Shown here: in pieces, positions 23,269 through 33,143 of the stretch
Layout: each line of letters opens with the position of its first letter
Numbering within the stretch: position 1 is the first letter of the stretch
From: Anaerolineales bacterium
GTDB lineage: Bacteria > Chloroflexota > Anaerolineae > Anaerolineales > Villigracilaceae
Length of the DNA: 45,231 bases
Reading direction: 5' to 3'
Assembly (NCBI GenBank): GCA_020851785.1
Contig: JADZCC010000064.1
Coordinates: 1 to 45,231, forward strand
Program-made: the position numbers and the translations under genes
The notes under the pieces: model-generated
The model's database searches: none
Told to the model about the DNA's origin: nothing
The model's input: the letters and a program-made list of their open reading frames with translations, nothing else

Positions 23269-25998
23269 ATGAATTTGAGAAAAATCGTCCTAATTATTTT
23301 ATCACTTAGCCTGTTTGTGCCTGCTTCCACGCAGGCGCAAACTTTGGAGCCGCCCGCCGCCATCAAAGCCATGCTGGATTCGATGTCGCCTGAGGAGCGG
23401 GTGGGGCAATTGTTTTTAGTGACTTTTACCGGCGTGGATACCAGTTCCACTTCGCAAATTTACGATTTGATCTCCCGCTATCACGTGGGCGGTGTGGTTC
23501 TGCGCGCCGCAAATGATAATTTTGTCGCCGCGCCGGAGACGACCGCCGAGGCTTATGCGCTGATCGGCGCTTTGCAAACCTTGAACTGGGACGCGGCGAT
23601 TCATCCGCCGGTGGACCCGGTGACAGGGGCGACGCCGCGCAAAGAATATGTGCCGCTGTTGGTTGGGGTCGCGCAGGAGGGCAACGGCGCGCCAACCGAC
23701 GAAATTTTGAGCGGATTGACGCCCCTGCCCAGCGAATTGGCGTTGGGCGCAACCTGGAATCCAGATTTGGCTGAAAAGGTTGGCGAAGTTCGCGGGCGCG
23801 AACTGGCGGCTTTGGGTTTTAATTTATATCTCGGCCCTTCGCTGGACGTTTTAGAATCTCCAAACCCGGCGGGCGGCGATTTGGCCGCGCGCGTCTTTGG
23901 CGGCGACCCGTATTGGGTGGGCGAGATGGGCCGCGCGTATGTTAGCGGCTTGCATAAAGGGAGTGAGAGCGACCTGCTGGTAATTGCCAAGCATTTCCCC
24001 GGCGTGGGGGGCGCAGACCGCCTGCCCGAAGTGGAAGTTTCCACGGTGCGTAAGTCTTTGGAGCAATTGAAGCTCATTGAGTTGGCTCCGTTCTTCGCCG
24101 TGACTGGAAATGCAGACACGCCCGAAGTTGGAGTGGATGGTTTGCTGGTCTCTCACATTCGCTATCAGGGGTTTCAGGGAAACATTCGCGCCACCACCAA
24201 GCCAATCAGTTTTGACCCGCAAGCCCTGACTCAGATTTTGGAACTGCCGCAGTTTTCAGCCTGGCGCGCCAACGGCGGGCTGGTGGTGAGCGACGACCTC
24301 GGCACGCGCTCCGTGCGGGATTTCTACGTTCAAAATGGGGATAAATTTTCCGCGCGCAACGTGGCCCGCGACGCGTTTTTGGCAGGTAACGATATTTTGT
24401 ATTTGGGGAACATCGTTTCAGACGACGTGGCCGACAGCTACACCACAACCAAACGCGTGCTGGAATCCTTCGCGCAGAAATATCGCGAAGACCCGGCTTT
24501 CGCGCAACGCGTGGACGCTTCGGTGATTCGCATTTTGGCCATGAAGCTTAAGCTCTACGGCAATTTTTCAATTGTCAATGTTAAGCCTGCGCCGGTGGGC
24601 TTGCAAAACCTCGGCGCCGCAACCGACCTGGCTTTTGAAGTGGCCAGAAGTTCCGCCACTTTAATTAGTCCAAATTTGCAAGACCTGTCTACCGTTTTAC
24701 CCAACCCGCCGCAACCCAACGAACAAATTACATTTATTACGGATACGGCTGTGACGCGCCAGTGTTCGACTTGTCCGGAAATTTCATCCATTCCGGTGGA
24801 CGCGCTTCAAAAAGCCAGCCTGCAACTTTATGGGCCGCAAAGCGCTAACTTAACTTCCGACTTTCGTTTGAAATCCTATTCCCTGCAAAACCTGCAAGCC
24901 CTGCTGGACAAGCTCGATCCGCAATTTATCGAGAAGGACATCAGCGAATCGGACTGGCTGGTGATTTCAATTACAGACGCCAGCCAAAACCAACCGGCGT
25001 TAATTCGCCGCTTTATTTCGGAACGCGCCGACCTGGTGCGGAACAAGAAAGTGATCGTCTTTTCGTTTGATGCGCCCTATTACTTCGACGCGACCGACAT
25101 TTCCAAATTCACGGCGTATTACGCGCTGTATAGCAAGCAACCCCAATTTGTGGAAGTGGCCGCCCGGCTTTTGTTTCAGGAGTTAACGCCGGTGGGCGCT
25201 TCGCCGGTTTCGATTGCCGGAATTCGCTATGACATGATTACCGCCACAGCGCCCAACCCGAATCAAATCATCCCGCTCTTTTTGGACCTTGAGCCTGTTC
25301 CAGATGCGAATGGCGAAATCACCCCGGAGGCGACTCAAATCCCGCTGTTTCAAATTGGCGATACGATTGCCATTCGTACCGGCGTGATTAAGGATAACAA
25401 TGGTCACCCTGTGCCGGATGGCACAGTGGTGCGTTTCTCCACCATCCTCACGGGAGAGGGCGGCGGCATTCTACAACAGACAGATGTAACCACCGTCCAG
25501 GGGGTGGCCCGCTCTTCATTTGGTTTGGATAAGCCAGGCTTGTTGGAAATTCAGGCGGCCAGCGAACCGGCTAATATTTCCAGCATGTTGCAATTGGACG
25601 TGTCGCAATCTGGCGCGGTGGCGGTCACCATCGTCGTCCCGGAATTGACCGCGCCGGTGGAGGTTACGCCCACGCCGGAAGCGCCGCAGGAAGTCAGCGA
25701 CTTTATCTCGCTGGCTGGGTATCCGCGTTTTGCCGCCTGGTTTTTGGCGATGCTCTTCCTTGCCTTTGGCGTTTGGGTGGCGTACAGCGCCGGAGTTCGT
25801 CTGGCAGACCCGCGCTCCGCTTTGCGCTGGGCCCTGGGGATTTTACTCGGCGGCTTATTGGCATATAATTACCTGGCGTTCGGGCTGTTTGGCATTTTCA
25901 ATTGGCTTTCAGCCACCGGTTTTTCGGGGTTACTAACCTTTGTCTTTCTTGGCGAAGCGGTTGGGTTTGTGGCAGGCTGGGTGTGGTCTAAAATTTAA
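23269..25998 (+). CDS. membrane-anchored GH3-family protein with altered acid/base motif
   Basis: A 909 aa exported protein. A signal peptide (1-23, ending in AQA) precedes a GH3 N-terminal barrel with KHFPG (about 238) and the nucleophile Asp in GLVVSDDLG (about 341). A GH3 C-like domain, an Ig-like domain (about 690-790) and three C-terminal transmembrane helices follow. NagZ-type GH3 enzymes carry an Asp-Ser/Thr-His acid/base loop soon after KHFPG-x-G; here that stretch reads VGGADRLPEVEVS without the dyad. It may use another acid or be a binding protein. GGGGAG precedes the ATG. Confidence 0.87.
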   Translation: MNLRKIVLIILSLSLFVPASTQAQTLEPPAAIKAMLDSMSPEERVGQLFLVTFTGVDTSSTSQIYDLISRYHVGGVVLRAANDNFVAAPETTAEAYALIGALQTLNWDAAIHPPVDPVTGATPRKEYVPLLVGVAQEGNGAPTDEILSGLTPLPSELALGATWNPDLAEKVGEVRGRELAALGFNLYLGPSLDVLESPNPAGGDLAARVFGGDPYWVGEMGRAYVSGLHKGSESDLLVIAKHFPGVGGADRLPEVEVSTVRKSLEQLKLIELAPFFAVTGNADTPEVGVDGLLVSHIRYQGFQGNIRATTKPISFDPQALTQILELPQFSAWRANGGLVVSDDLGTRSVRDFYVQNGDKFSARNVARDAFLAGNDILYLGNIVSDDVADSYTTTKRVLESFAQKYREDPAFAQRVDASVIRILAMKLKLYGNFSIVNVKPAPVGLQNLGAATDLAFEVARSSATLISPNLQDLSTVLPNPPQPNEQITFITDTAVTRQCSTCPEISSIPVDALQKASLQLYGPQSANLTSDFRLKSYSLQNLQALLDKLDPQFIEKDISESDWLVISITDASQNQPALIRRFISERADLVRNKKVIVFSFDAPYYFDATDISKFTAYYALYSKQPQFVEVAARLLFQELTPVGASPVSIAGIRYDMITATAPNPNQIIPLFLDLEPVPDANGEITPEATQIPLFQIGDTIAIRTGVIKDNNGHPVPDGTVVRFSTILTGEGGGILQQTDVTTVQGVARSSFGLDKPGLLEIQAASEPANISSMLQLDVSQSGAVAVTIVVPELTAPVEVTPTPEAPQEVSDFISLAGYPRFAAWFLAMLFLAFGVWVAYSAGVRLADPRSALRWALGILLGGLLAYNYLAFGLFGIFNWLSATGFSGLLTFVFLGEAVGFVAGWVWSKI

Positions 25999-26051
25999 CG
26001 TTTGAATGAAGCGCACTTGGATTTTTATTCTAGAAATCAGGAGCATAGTTT

Positions 26052-27101
26052 ATGGCGACCCAAGCAAAGCAAGCGAAGCCGAATAAAGAGAAACAGAATA
26101 AGGAAAAACAAAACAAAGAAAAGCAACCCCCAGTGCTTTTTGAGAAGACTCAGGCGATCATTGCCCAAATTAATAAGAAACTGGGCGGCGTTTTGATTAC
26201 CTACTTCAACAATCCGCGCGGGAGCGTCTGTCACGACGACGTGCTGGCGTTGTTTGAACTGCTGGAGAAAATTGGGCGGCAAAAAAAGATTTATCTCTTC
26301 ATCAAATCCAGCGGGGGCAACGGGCAAGCCTCTTTACGTCTGGTGAATTTGATTCGCCAGTACTGTGACGAAATTATCGCGCTGGTGCCTTTGGAATGCG
26401 CTTCGGCGGCTACGATGATTACCCTGGGCGCAAATGAAATTTATATGGGCCCGATGGCCTACCTGACCTCGGTGGATACTTCTTTGACGCACGCACTCTC
26501 GCCGATTGATCGTGACAATGACCGCGTGAGCGTCAGCCTGGATGAATTGAATCGCGTCGTGCGGTTGTGGCAGGCTCAGGGGTCAGATCGAAGCGAAAAT
26601 CCCTATCAGCAACTCTTCCAGCACGTTCATCCGCTGGTGATTGGCGCGGTGGATCGCGCGGAATCTCTTTCCATTATGCTCTGCAAAGAACTGCTGGCGT
26701 ATCACATCAAGGACGAATTGGCGGCTGAAAAAATTGCCGCCACGCTAAACTCAAAATATCCTTCGCATGGCTACCCAATTTTATTTGAAGAAGTTCGCCG
26801 CATTGGGCTTAAGGTGAAGCGCCTTGCGCCTGAAATCAACACGCTCCTGCTGGAATTGAACGAGTTGTATAGCGAGATGGGTCAGCGCGCGACTACGGAT
26901 TTTGACGACACACACGCGCACAGCAATGAAATTTTGAACATCTGGGAAGCGGCGGGCGCGCTGGTGCATTATCAGCAGGACAAAGATTGGTTTTATCGCA
27001 CGGAAGAGCGCCGTTGGATTTCGCTTAACGATAATAGCAGTTGGCGGCGTACGGAAAAAGTAGGGAACAAGGTTGTAAAATCCATCCTGCACATTACCTG
27101 A
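26052..27101 (+). CDS. ClpP-class serine protease, SDH/SppA-like
   Basis: A 349 aa cytoplasmic protein of the serine-dehydrogenase-proteinase type (SDH_protease, ClpP/crotonase fold). Visible features are the oxyanion region SSGGNGQ (86-92) and the nucleophile S118 in ECASAATMI, with GANEIYMGPMAYLTSVD as in SppA-like enzymes. It lacks a transmembrane helix. The N-terminus has three direct copies of NKEKQ encoded by 15-bp repeats. It follows the GH3 gene by 53 nt and ends at a strong terminator. Confidence 0.85.
   Translation: MATQAKQAKPNKEKQNKEKQNKEKQPPVLFEKTQAIIAQINKKLGGVLITYFNNPRGSVCHDDVLALFELLEKIGRQKKIYLFIKSSGGNGQASLRLVNLIRQYCDEIIALVPLECASAATMITLGANEIYMGPMAYLTSVDTSLTHALSPIDRDNDRVSVSLDELNRVVRLWQAQGSDRSENPYQQLFQHVHPLVIGAVDRAESLSIMLCKELLAYHIKDELAAEKIAATLNSKYPSHGYPILFEEVRRIGLKVKRLAPEINTLLLELNELYSEMGQRATTDFDDTHAHSNEILNIWEAAGALVHYQQDKDWFYRTEERRWISLNDNSSWRRTEKVGNKVVKSILHIT
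26082..26126 (+). repeat. three tandem 15-bp repeats encoding NKEKQ
   Basis: Units at 26082-26096, 26097-26111 and 26112-26126 differ at synonymous positions only, which suggests selection on the charged peptide. Confidence 0.85.
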
Positions 27102-27120
27102 GTGTTGCGCCAGTTGCAGT

Positions 27121-27154
27121 AAATAGGGCTTTTACACTTGCGAAAGCCCTATTT
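27121..27154. terminator. bidirectional terminator
   Basis: AAATAGGGCTTT (27121-27132) and AAAGCCCTATTT (27143-27154) form a perfect 12-bp stem. It lies between the protease gene and the stop of the cyclase/NTPase gene, whose stop codon it overlaps. Confidence 0.88.
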
Positions 27155-30100
27155 TTGATTAAGCTCCGTCTGCGTTTGCTTTGCGTCGTAAAAGGCCTGG
27201 CAGTTGAAAAATAGATCGCGCGCTTGTTTTAGATAGCCTTCGCGTTGCAAACCTGTGGCGCGTTTGCCAAGTTCGCGCAAGGCTAGCGCTTGATCCCAGG
27301 GCATGCCCAATTGACTGGCGGTTTGGGCGCTGGCTTCCCAGCTTTTGAGCGCGGCCGGTTCGTCGCCATCCAGCCAGCGCTTCCAGCCTGTATAAAATAA
27401 CAAGGTGGGACGGCCGATGGGGAAGATCTGCGTGTATTGCTTGAGCATTTTGATTAAGCCGTTGGCCGCGCGTTGGATTTCGGCCGCGCTTTGCCAGCCG
27501 GGCGCATCGAAGGTCTTGCGCGCTTCCCAGGCTTCAAAAGTAACTTCGGCAAGCATCCGATAAATTTTGAGCAGGGAATAAATTTGCGGCGGTAATTTTT
27601 TTAGAAGCGTCAAGGCAATCGAGCAATTTAAGACCGCGTTTTTCTCGTCTCCAAGTTTCCAACTTGAAAGCGCTTCAATGCCGTTTAAGAAAGCGGCGTC
27701 AATCGGCGCAAGGTTGAGCGTGTCGCCAACTTTGGCGTTTTCTCTAGCTTGCGCGTATTCGCCTGCGAGGAGGCTCAGGATGGAAAAGCCGGTGATGGCC
27801 CAAAGTCGCTGGAGCTGATTGTCGCTGTGTTTCGCCTGTTCGAGTAGTTTTTCATAATGGTTTCGAGAGACTTGGAAATCGGCGCCACGATAATACTCCA
27901 TGCCCGCCAACACAATTTCAGCGTCTCCCAACAGGCGATTGTCGGCGGCTTGCGCGGCGAGTTCTTTCACGGTGAGTAGGGCGGTCCGCGCGGATTCCCA
28001 TTCGCCAATTCCAAAGCGGTACATGCCTGCGGTTAGGTTTGCCCAGGCCCGCGAGCGCGGGTCGTTTACTTGCGCCGCGGCTTGCAAGGCCTGTTCAGAG
28101 TAATGCCGGGCCAGGCGATGCACTGGGATCAACCCAAAGATTGCGCTGGTGGAGCCGAGGGCCCATACGCGGGCGGAAGATAAACTGCCGCCCGCTTCGG
28201 ATACATTTAAGCTGATTAGCGTGTGATACAGCATGGGCAGATTTTCCAGCCGTAAGTAGTTGATGGTTCCCAAATGGGCAAAAATCTGCGCGGCTTCTTG
28301 CAGTTCTGCATCTTTCTCTTTTAACCTGCCCACAAAGAAGGAGGGGCGGCGACGATGTAAAATCTGAACGCCCCATTCCCTTAATAAGCTGAGAGCCAGC
28401 CCAAAATTTGTAGATGGATCGGGGCGTTTGAGCAGGATGAGGGCCTGTTGAAAATTTTCCTTGGCCGCGTCCATTTGACCCAGCCCCATCTGCGCTTCGC
28501 CTATGGACCTGAGCCATTTAACCGCTTTCAGCCGCGACGCTTTGTCTTTGAGCGTTTTTGTTCGGTCCAGCATTTGCTGAAAGAATTGAACCGCTTCTCG
28601 ATACGCGCCGTTATGCAGGGCGGCTTCCCCGGCCTTTTCCAAATAATCGAGGGCTTTGTTTGGCACGTCGGCCTGATTCCAGTGATGGGCCAGCGCCGGG
28701 TAATACGCGGAAAGGTTTTGGACAAAAGCTCCTTCATACCATTCCGCCATGGCGCGGTGTAGCGAACGCCTTTGCGAAAAGAGCAAAAGGTTATAAGCTA
28801 CTTCCTGCGTGATGATGTGCTTGAAGAGATAGGAGACGTCCGCTTCGGGCGAATTGAGCGTCGTCAGTCCCTGTGATTCTAAACTGGAGAGATGTTCTGG
28901 CAGGTCGGAGAGTTCCGCTTTGATCGGATAGATGGCGGAAAGTTCCTTGAGCGCAAACACTCTGCCGATGACTGAGGCAACTTTCAGCGTGAGTTGATGC
29001 GCGGGCGGCATTCGGTCAATGCGGCTGGTAATTACGCCCGCCAGCGAGTCTGGGAGATTCAAATTATCCAAATTCCCAACGCCGGAGGGGATGGAGCATT
29101 CGGCGTCTTTGACTTCGATGTAATGGTTGTCGCGCAGGGCATAAATTAGTTCTTCGCTGTAAAAGGGATGCCCTTCGGCTTTGTTGAGTACAAAACTGAC
29201 GAGTTTGGGCGGCAGTTTGTCAACGTTTAAGCGCTGGCATAACAAGGCTTCAATATCCTGGTCTTTGAGCCGGGTAAGGGTTAATAGGCGGGTTGTGTTT
29301 TTTTCTTTCAGTTGCGTGTATTCTGGAATGGGTTTGTTTGGCGGGCGGCTGGTGAGGATGATTAACAAAGGCGTAATGCGTTGTGAAACCAGATGAAGCA
29401 AGGCCCACGAACTTGCGTCCAGCCAGTGACCGTCTTCGACGATCAGCGCGGTCGGCGTTTTGCTGGCGACCTTGGCGAGACGTTCGACGATCAGTTGTTG
29501 CATGGCCAGCGCGCGCGAATCGCCGGTGATGGCGATGGTGGTTTCGTTGTCTGGAATTGCAAAGGGGAGGAGCGGGCCAAGCAGTGGAGCGCGGCGTTTG
29601 AAGTTTGGGTTGGCTTCCATGAATTTTTCAAAAGCCAATTGTTGCTCCACGACGCTTTCTTTTTCGTCCAACTCGAGGATTTTGAGAATGATATTTTTCC
29701 AAGCGTGGTAGGGGCTGTATTGTTCAATCGCTTCGCTTAAGCCAGTCAGAACTGTGACGTTCAGCGCGTGAGCCTGGCGGTACGCCTCTTTGACCAGACG
29801 CGACTTGCCCAACCCAGCCTCGCCTTCAATAATCACAATCCGGCTTTCTTTGGCGGTCAAAGCGCGCAACGCTTCTGCCAGCGCAAATTTCTCAGCTTCG
29901 CGTCCAATCATATTGGTCAAAGCAACCGAAGCCCGGCCTTTGGCGTGTCGGGCTTCGGGCAGGTAGGTGATGATCGGTTGTGATTTTCCGCGGACGGTAA
30001 TCGGCTTCAGCGCCGTAAACTCTACGCGCGTTTTGGAAGTTTCGTAGGTGGCGGCGTCGCAGAGGATAACGACTTTGTCTTGATCAATTTTTCCAGCGGC

Positions 30101-31237
30101 TTGCATTAACCGCGCCGAGAGGTTGACCGTATCTCCGATGATGGTATATTCGCGGCGCTTTTCGTTGCCAATCACGCCGCAAAAGACGCGCCCGGTGCTG
30201 ATGCCAATATGGCAGGTGAGACCCAACTCCTCGGCGGATTTTTTTATATCCTGCGCCGCCAGCACGCCGCGTAATGGATCGTCTTCGTGTGAGAACGGCG
30301 GGAGCCCAAAGGCCGCCAGGAGCGAGACGCCTTTTTCATCCACTGTAATTTTATTTACGCTTCCTTCGTACCGATAAATCGAGCTTTGCAAAATTTGGGC
30401 GAGTTGTTGAGCGGTATCGGTATTGGTCGCGCGCGTCATTTCTGGAATGTTGATGAACAAACTTGTTACGCGCCGCAGTTCTGCCAGCCAGTCGGATTGA
30501 CCCGCGTCTATGCGGCGGGTGATGGCTCCGGGGATGTAAGAGCGCAGGGCCGCCATGCTGTTTTCTTCCAGATGAAAGACCCGCGTCGCTTCTTTTGGAA
30601 CTTGTAAATTGAGCTTCTCCAAGAGTTGATTTCCGTCTTCAACTGGTTCGCCAACTCCATACCCTTTTAGAATTTTCCATCCCTCAGCGGAGACCATCAC
30701 TTGGCCGGGTTTTAAGCGCGGTTGAATTTGTCCAATTTGATCAAGCGCTTCCCCCGCGATGACCAATTCCCAACGGTTGAAGACCCCGCCCAAATTCGTT
30801 AAGGTAATCGGACCTGCGCCAAGCGCAATATAGGTGGAAAGTTTTCGCCCTTCCGTTTGAAACTCCGCCAGTTTTTCGCGGGCTTCCAATGCGGTTTGCG
30901 CGGCCAACAAAACCGCTTTCTCTAAATTTTGGTATTGCCAGATGACCAGCAAGCCGTCTCCGGCAAATTTGACGATGTCCCCGCCATAACTTTTGATGAT
31001 GTTAATCCACTTGCTGTAGAAGTTGTTTAATACGGCGGAAATATCCTCCGCGCCGGAGGGCCCGCGCGCGGTTAATTGCTCGGTTAATGCCGTGAACCCG
31101 GAAATATCCACAAACAAAACCGCCGCCAAACCTTGCTGTGCAGAGTGCTTGTTCGGCGGAGTCGGGTCGGAGGCGATCCGATCTTGCAGGATGTCGGGAA
31201 TATAACTTTTGAGCGTGTTGACCAGAGACGGAGCCAT
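27149..31237 (-). CDS. soluble adenylyl cyclase-type protein: two cyclase domains, NTPase, TPR
   Basis: A 1362 aa cytoplasmic protein. Two class III nucleotide cyclase domains (about 36-190 and 245-400) are followed by an AAA/STAND-type NTPase (Walker A GEAGLGKSR at about 471) and a long TPR-like helical region. The first cyclase domain has both metal Asp positions (FVDISGF and KFAGDGLLVIW). The second has FINIPEM and TVDEKG in those places but keeps IGDTVNLSARLM, so one composite active site per pair is likely. This order matches sAC (ADCY10-like) proteins. ATG 31237 is used, with GAAAGG upstream; TTG 31255 is an alternative. Confidence 0.9.
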   Translation of the reverse strand: MAPSLVNTLKSYIPDILQDRIASDPTPPNKHSAQQGLAAVLFVDISGFTALTEQLTARGPSGAEDISAVLNNFYSKWINIIKSYGGDIVKFAGDGLLVIWQYQNLEKAVLLAAQTALEAREKLAEFQTEGRKLSTYIALGAGPITLTNLGGVFNRWELVIAGEALDQIGQIQPRLKPGQVMVSAEGWKILKGYGVGEPVEDGNQLLEKLNLQVPKEATRVFHLEENSMAALRSYIPGAITRRIDAGQSDWLAELRRVTSLFINIPEMTRATNTDTAQQLAQILQSSIYRYEGSVNKITVDEKGVSLLAAFGLPPFSHEDDPLRGVLAAQDIKKSAEELGLTCHIGISTGRVFCGVIGNEKRREYTIIGDTVNLSARLMQAAGKIDQDKVVILCDAATYETSKTRVEFTALKPITVRGKSQPIITYLPEARHAKGRASVALTNMIGREAEKFALAEALRALTAKESRIVIIEGEAGLGKSRLVKEAYRQAHALNVTVLTGLSEAIEQYSPYHAWKNIILKILELDEKESVVEQQLAFEKFMEANPNFKRRAPLLGPLLPFAIPDNETTIAITGDSRALAMQQLIVERLAKVASKTPTALIVEDGHWLDASSWALLHLVSQRITPLLIILTSRPPNKPIPEYTQLKEKNTTRLLTLTRLKDQDIEALLCQRLNVDKLPPKLVSFVLNKAEGHPFYSEELIYALRDNHYIEVKDAECSIPSGVGNLDNLNLPDSLAGVITSRIDRMPPAHQLTLKVASVIGRVFALKELSAIYPIKAELSDLPEHLSSLESQGLTTLNSPEADVSYLFKHIITQEVAYNLLLFSQRRSLHRAMAEWYEGAFVQNLSAYYPALAHHWNQADVPNKALDYLEKAGEAALHNGAYREAVQFFQQMLDRTKTLKDKASRLKAVKWLRSIGEAQMGLGQMDAAKENFQQALILLKRPDPSTNFGLALSLLREWGVQILHRRRPSFFVGRLKEKDAELQEAAQIFAHLGTINYLRLENLPMLYHTLISLNVSEAGGSLSSARVWALGSTSAIFGLIPVHRLARHYSEQALQAAAQVNDPRSRAWANLTAGMYRFGIGEWESARTALLTVKELAAQAADNRLLGDAEIVLAGMEYYRGADFQVSRNHYEKLLEQAKHSDNQLQRLWAITGFSILSLLAGEYAQARENAKVGDTLNLAPIDAAFLNGIEALSSWKLGDEKNAVLNCSIALTLLKKLPPQIYSLLKIYRMLAEVTFEAWEARKTFDAPGWQSAAEIQRAANGLIKMLKQYTQIFPIGRPTLLFYTGWKRWLDGDEPAALKSWEASAQTASQLGMPWDQALALRELGKRATGLQREGYLKQARDLFFNCQAFYDAKQTQTELNQK

Positions 31238-31264
31238 GAATGTGGCCTTTCGCAATAGTCAGGT

Positions 31265-31270
31265 ATTATA
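31265..31270 (-). promoter_or_regulatory. -10 box of the cyclase/NTPase gene
   Basis: TATAAT on the minus strand, 27 nt before ATG 31237. Confidence 0.5.
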
Positions 31271-31282
31271 ACGCACGCGATT

Positions 31283-31310
31283 AAAAAAAACCTCAAAGCA
31301 TTGCCTTGAG
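31283..31310 (-). terminator. intrinsic terminator of the EamA transporter gene
   Basis: On the minus strand CTCAAGGC pairs with GCTTTGAG (one mismatch, loop AAT), followed by G and eight T residues. Confidence 0.8.
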
Positions 31311-31322
31311 ATTTTGATGTTC

Positions 31323-32255
31323 CTATATGCTTTCTTCTGGAACCAGACCAGCCGCTTCTTTTTCGACCTTGGGCCTGCTTCGGCTGTTGATAAAAATCAC
31401 CGCCCCGACGATAATCGCCGCCCCAACCCAGGTGCGTGGCTCAATCGGTTCATTCAGCAACCAAAAGCCCAGCAAGACCGCCACAATTGGGTTCACATAC
31501 GCGTACGTGGAAACGAGCGAAATGGGAGCGTTTTTCAACAGCCAGGTGTAAGAGCCAAACCCAATGATCGAGCCAATCAGGATAAGATAGATTAACCCGT
31601 AGAGCGAGCGGGTCGAGACCTCGGTATAGCTCCAGCCTTGCAATTCGCGTGTGAAGAACGAAACCACGAACAAACTCAAACTTCCCATGAGCATTTCCGC
31701 GCCGGTGGTCATCAAAGCGGAGTTTGGCAAATCGGCAGTCTTACTGTAAATAGAGCCGCTGGCCCAAAGTGCGGCGGCAGAAAGCAGGGCCACGATCCCT
31801 AACGGGTTGAGTTTTGAGCCGCCGCCGGAAAATTCTCCGGTCCCAACCAGGACGAAGATGCCGACAAAACCGATGAGCAAACCGACCAGAACCTGCCAGG
31901 TGGGTTTGGCTCCGCCTTTACGAAAAGTTTCCAGCAAAACCATGAACATGGGCGTGGCGGCGATGATTAGTGCGGCAATTCCCGAAGGGATGGTTTGTTC
32001 TGCCCAGGCGACGAGCCCGTTGCCGCCGAGGAGCAGGAATGAGCCAATGACGGCGGCGGAGCGCCATTGCGCTTTTGTGGGCATTGCGTTTCCGGCGGTT
32101 TTTTGCCAGAGGACGAGGAGCGCGCCAGAGATTAAGAAGCGGACTGCGGCGTGAAAAAATGGGGGAATGGTCTCAACGGCAATCTTGATTCCGATATACG
32201 TTGAACCCCAGACGATGTAAAGCGTAATTAAAGCCAGCCAGATTTTTGTCTTCAT
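31323..32255 (-). CDS. EamA/DMT family transporter
   Basis: A 310 aa protein with ten hydrophobic helices in two EamA repeats (about 8-140 and 155-295). The openings YIVWGSTYIGIKIAVETIPP and HAAVRFLISG are typical of the YedA-like branch of drug/metabolite transporters. It is 18 nt downstream of the Ada-type gene on the same strand, so the two are likely co-transcribed. The substrate is unknown. Confidence 0.92.
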   Translation of the reverse strand: MKTKIWLALITLYIVWGSTYIGIKIAVETIPPFFHAAVRFLISGALLVLWQKTAGNAMPTKAQWRSAAVIGSFLLLGGNGLVAWAEQTIPSGIAALIIAATPMFMVLLETFRKGGAKPTWQVLVGLLIGFVGIFVLVGTGEFSGGGSKLNPLGIVALLSAAALWASGSIYSKTADLPNSALMTTGAEMLMGSLSLFVVSFFTRELQGWSYTEVSTRSLYGLIYLILIGSIIGFGSYTWLLKNAPISLVSTYAYVNPIVAVLLGFWLLNEPIEPRTWVGAAIIVGAVIFINSRSRPKVEKEAAGLVPEESI

Positions 32256-32273
32256 AGTTCCTTTTTTTTTGTT

Positions 32274-33143
32274 TCAATTTTGAAATGAATTTCCGACGCT
32301 TTCTTTGACCAGCATGGCTTTTTTCCGCGCCGAGCCATAGAAGTAGTTGCCAAATTGCCCGTCCTTGCGGATGATGCGATGACAGGGAATCAGGTAGGCG
32401 ATTGGGTTGTGGCCTACGGCAGTTCCGACGGCGCGAACTGCTCGCGGCTTACCGATTTGCGTCGCAATTTGCTCATAGGTGGCGACCGCGCCGCTGGGGA
32501 TGAGGAGGAGCGCCTCCCAGACTTTAATTTGGAAATTTGTCCCGTGTAGATCCAGCTTGAAGGGCGTGGCCGGCTGACGGTCAAAAAAGATGCCGGAGAT
32601 AAGCGGGGCGGTGGCTTGGGCGTCTTCGATCAAATGAGCCTGACTCCAATGCGCGGATAAGTCGTCCAGAGCCTGTCCTTCGCTGTGGGTGACGAAGCTC
32701 AAATTGCAAATGCCACGTTGCGTCATGGCGATTAAACATTTGCCGAAGGGTGTGGCGTGTAAACCGTAGCGAATTTCCACGCCTGCGCCGCGGGTTTTGT
32801 ATTCGCCAGGAGTGATGGCCTCGGTGTTGACGAACAGGTCGTGGAGCCGTCCGAGGCTGGAAAGCCCGGTTTGATGCGCGGTCTCCAATAAATTTTTGGA
32901 TTCGTCGAGCAAGCGTTTGGCGCGTTCTTTGGTGAGGAACTGGATAAAGCGCTTTGGGCTGATGCCCGCCCAGTGGGTGAAGAGGCGTTGAAAGTGATAT
33001 TCGCTGAGGCCCACGGCGGAGGCAATTTCCCCCAGTTTGGGTTGTTGGTGGGCGTGCGCTTCGATGTATTGAATGGCTTGTTCAATCAGTTGATAGCGTT
33101 CGATTATATTTCGGTCTGACGAGTTGGGTGGCGTGAGTTTCAT
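32274..33143 (-). CDS. Ada-type AraC regulator fused to O6-alkylguanine-DNA alkyltransferase
   Basis: A 289 aa protein: an AraC-type helix-turn-helix region (about 15-115), then a methylguanine-DNA methyltransferase domain with the acceptor C254 in IPCHRI and the Arg-finger region KPRAVRAVGTAVG. The N-terminal zinc domain of E. coli Ada, whose Cys38 senses methylphosphotriesters, is absent. It could therefore repair and bind DNA but not sense by that route. It heads a two-gene operon with the EamA transporter. Confidence 0.92.
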   Translation of the reverse strand: MKLTPPNSSDRNIIERYQLIEQAIQYIEAHAHQQPKLGEIASAVGLSEYHFQRLFTHWAGISPKRFIQFLTKERAKRLLDESKNLLETAHQTGLSSLGRLHDLFVNTEAITPGEYKTRGAGVEIRYGLHATPFGKCLIAMTQRGICNLSFVTHSEGQALDDLSAHWSQAHLIEDAQATAPLISGIFFDRQPATPFKLDLHGTNFQIKVWEALLLIPSGAVATYEQIATQIGKPRAVRAVGTAVGHNPIAYLIPCHRIIRKDGQFGNYFYGSARKKAMLVKESVGNSFQN

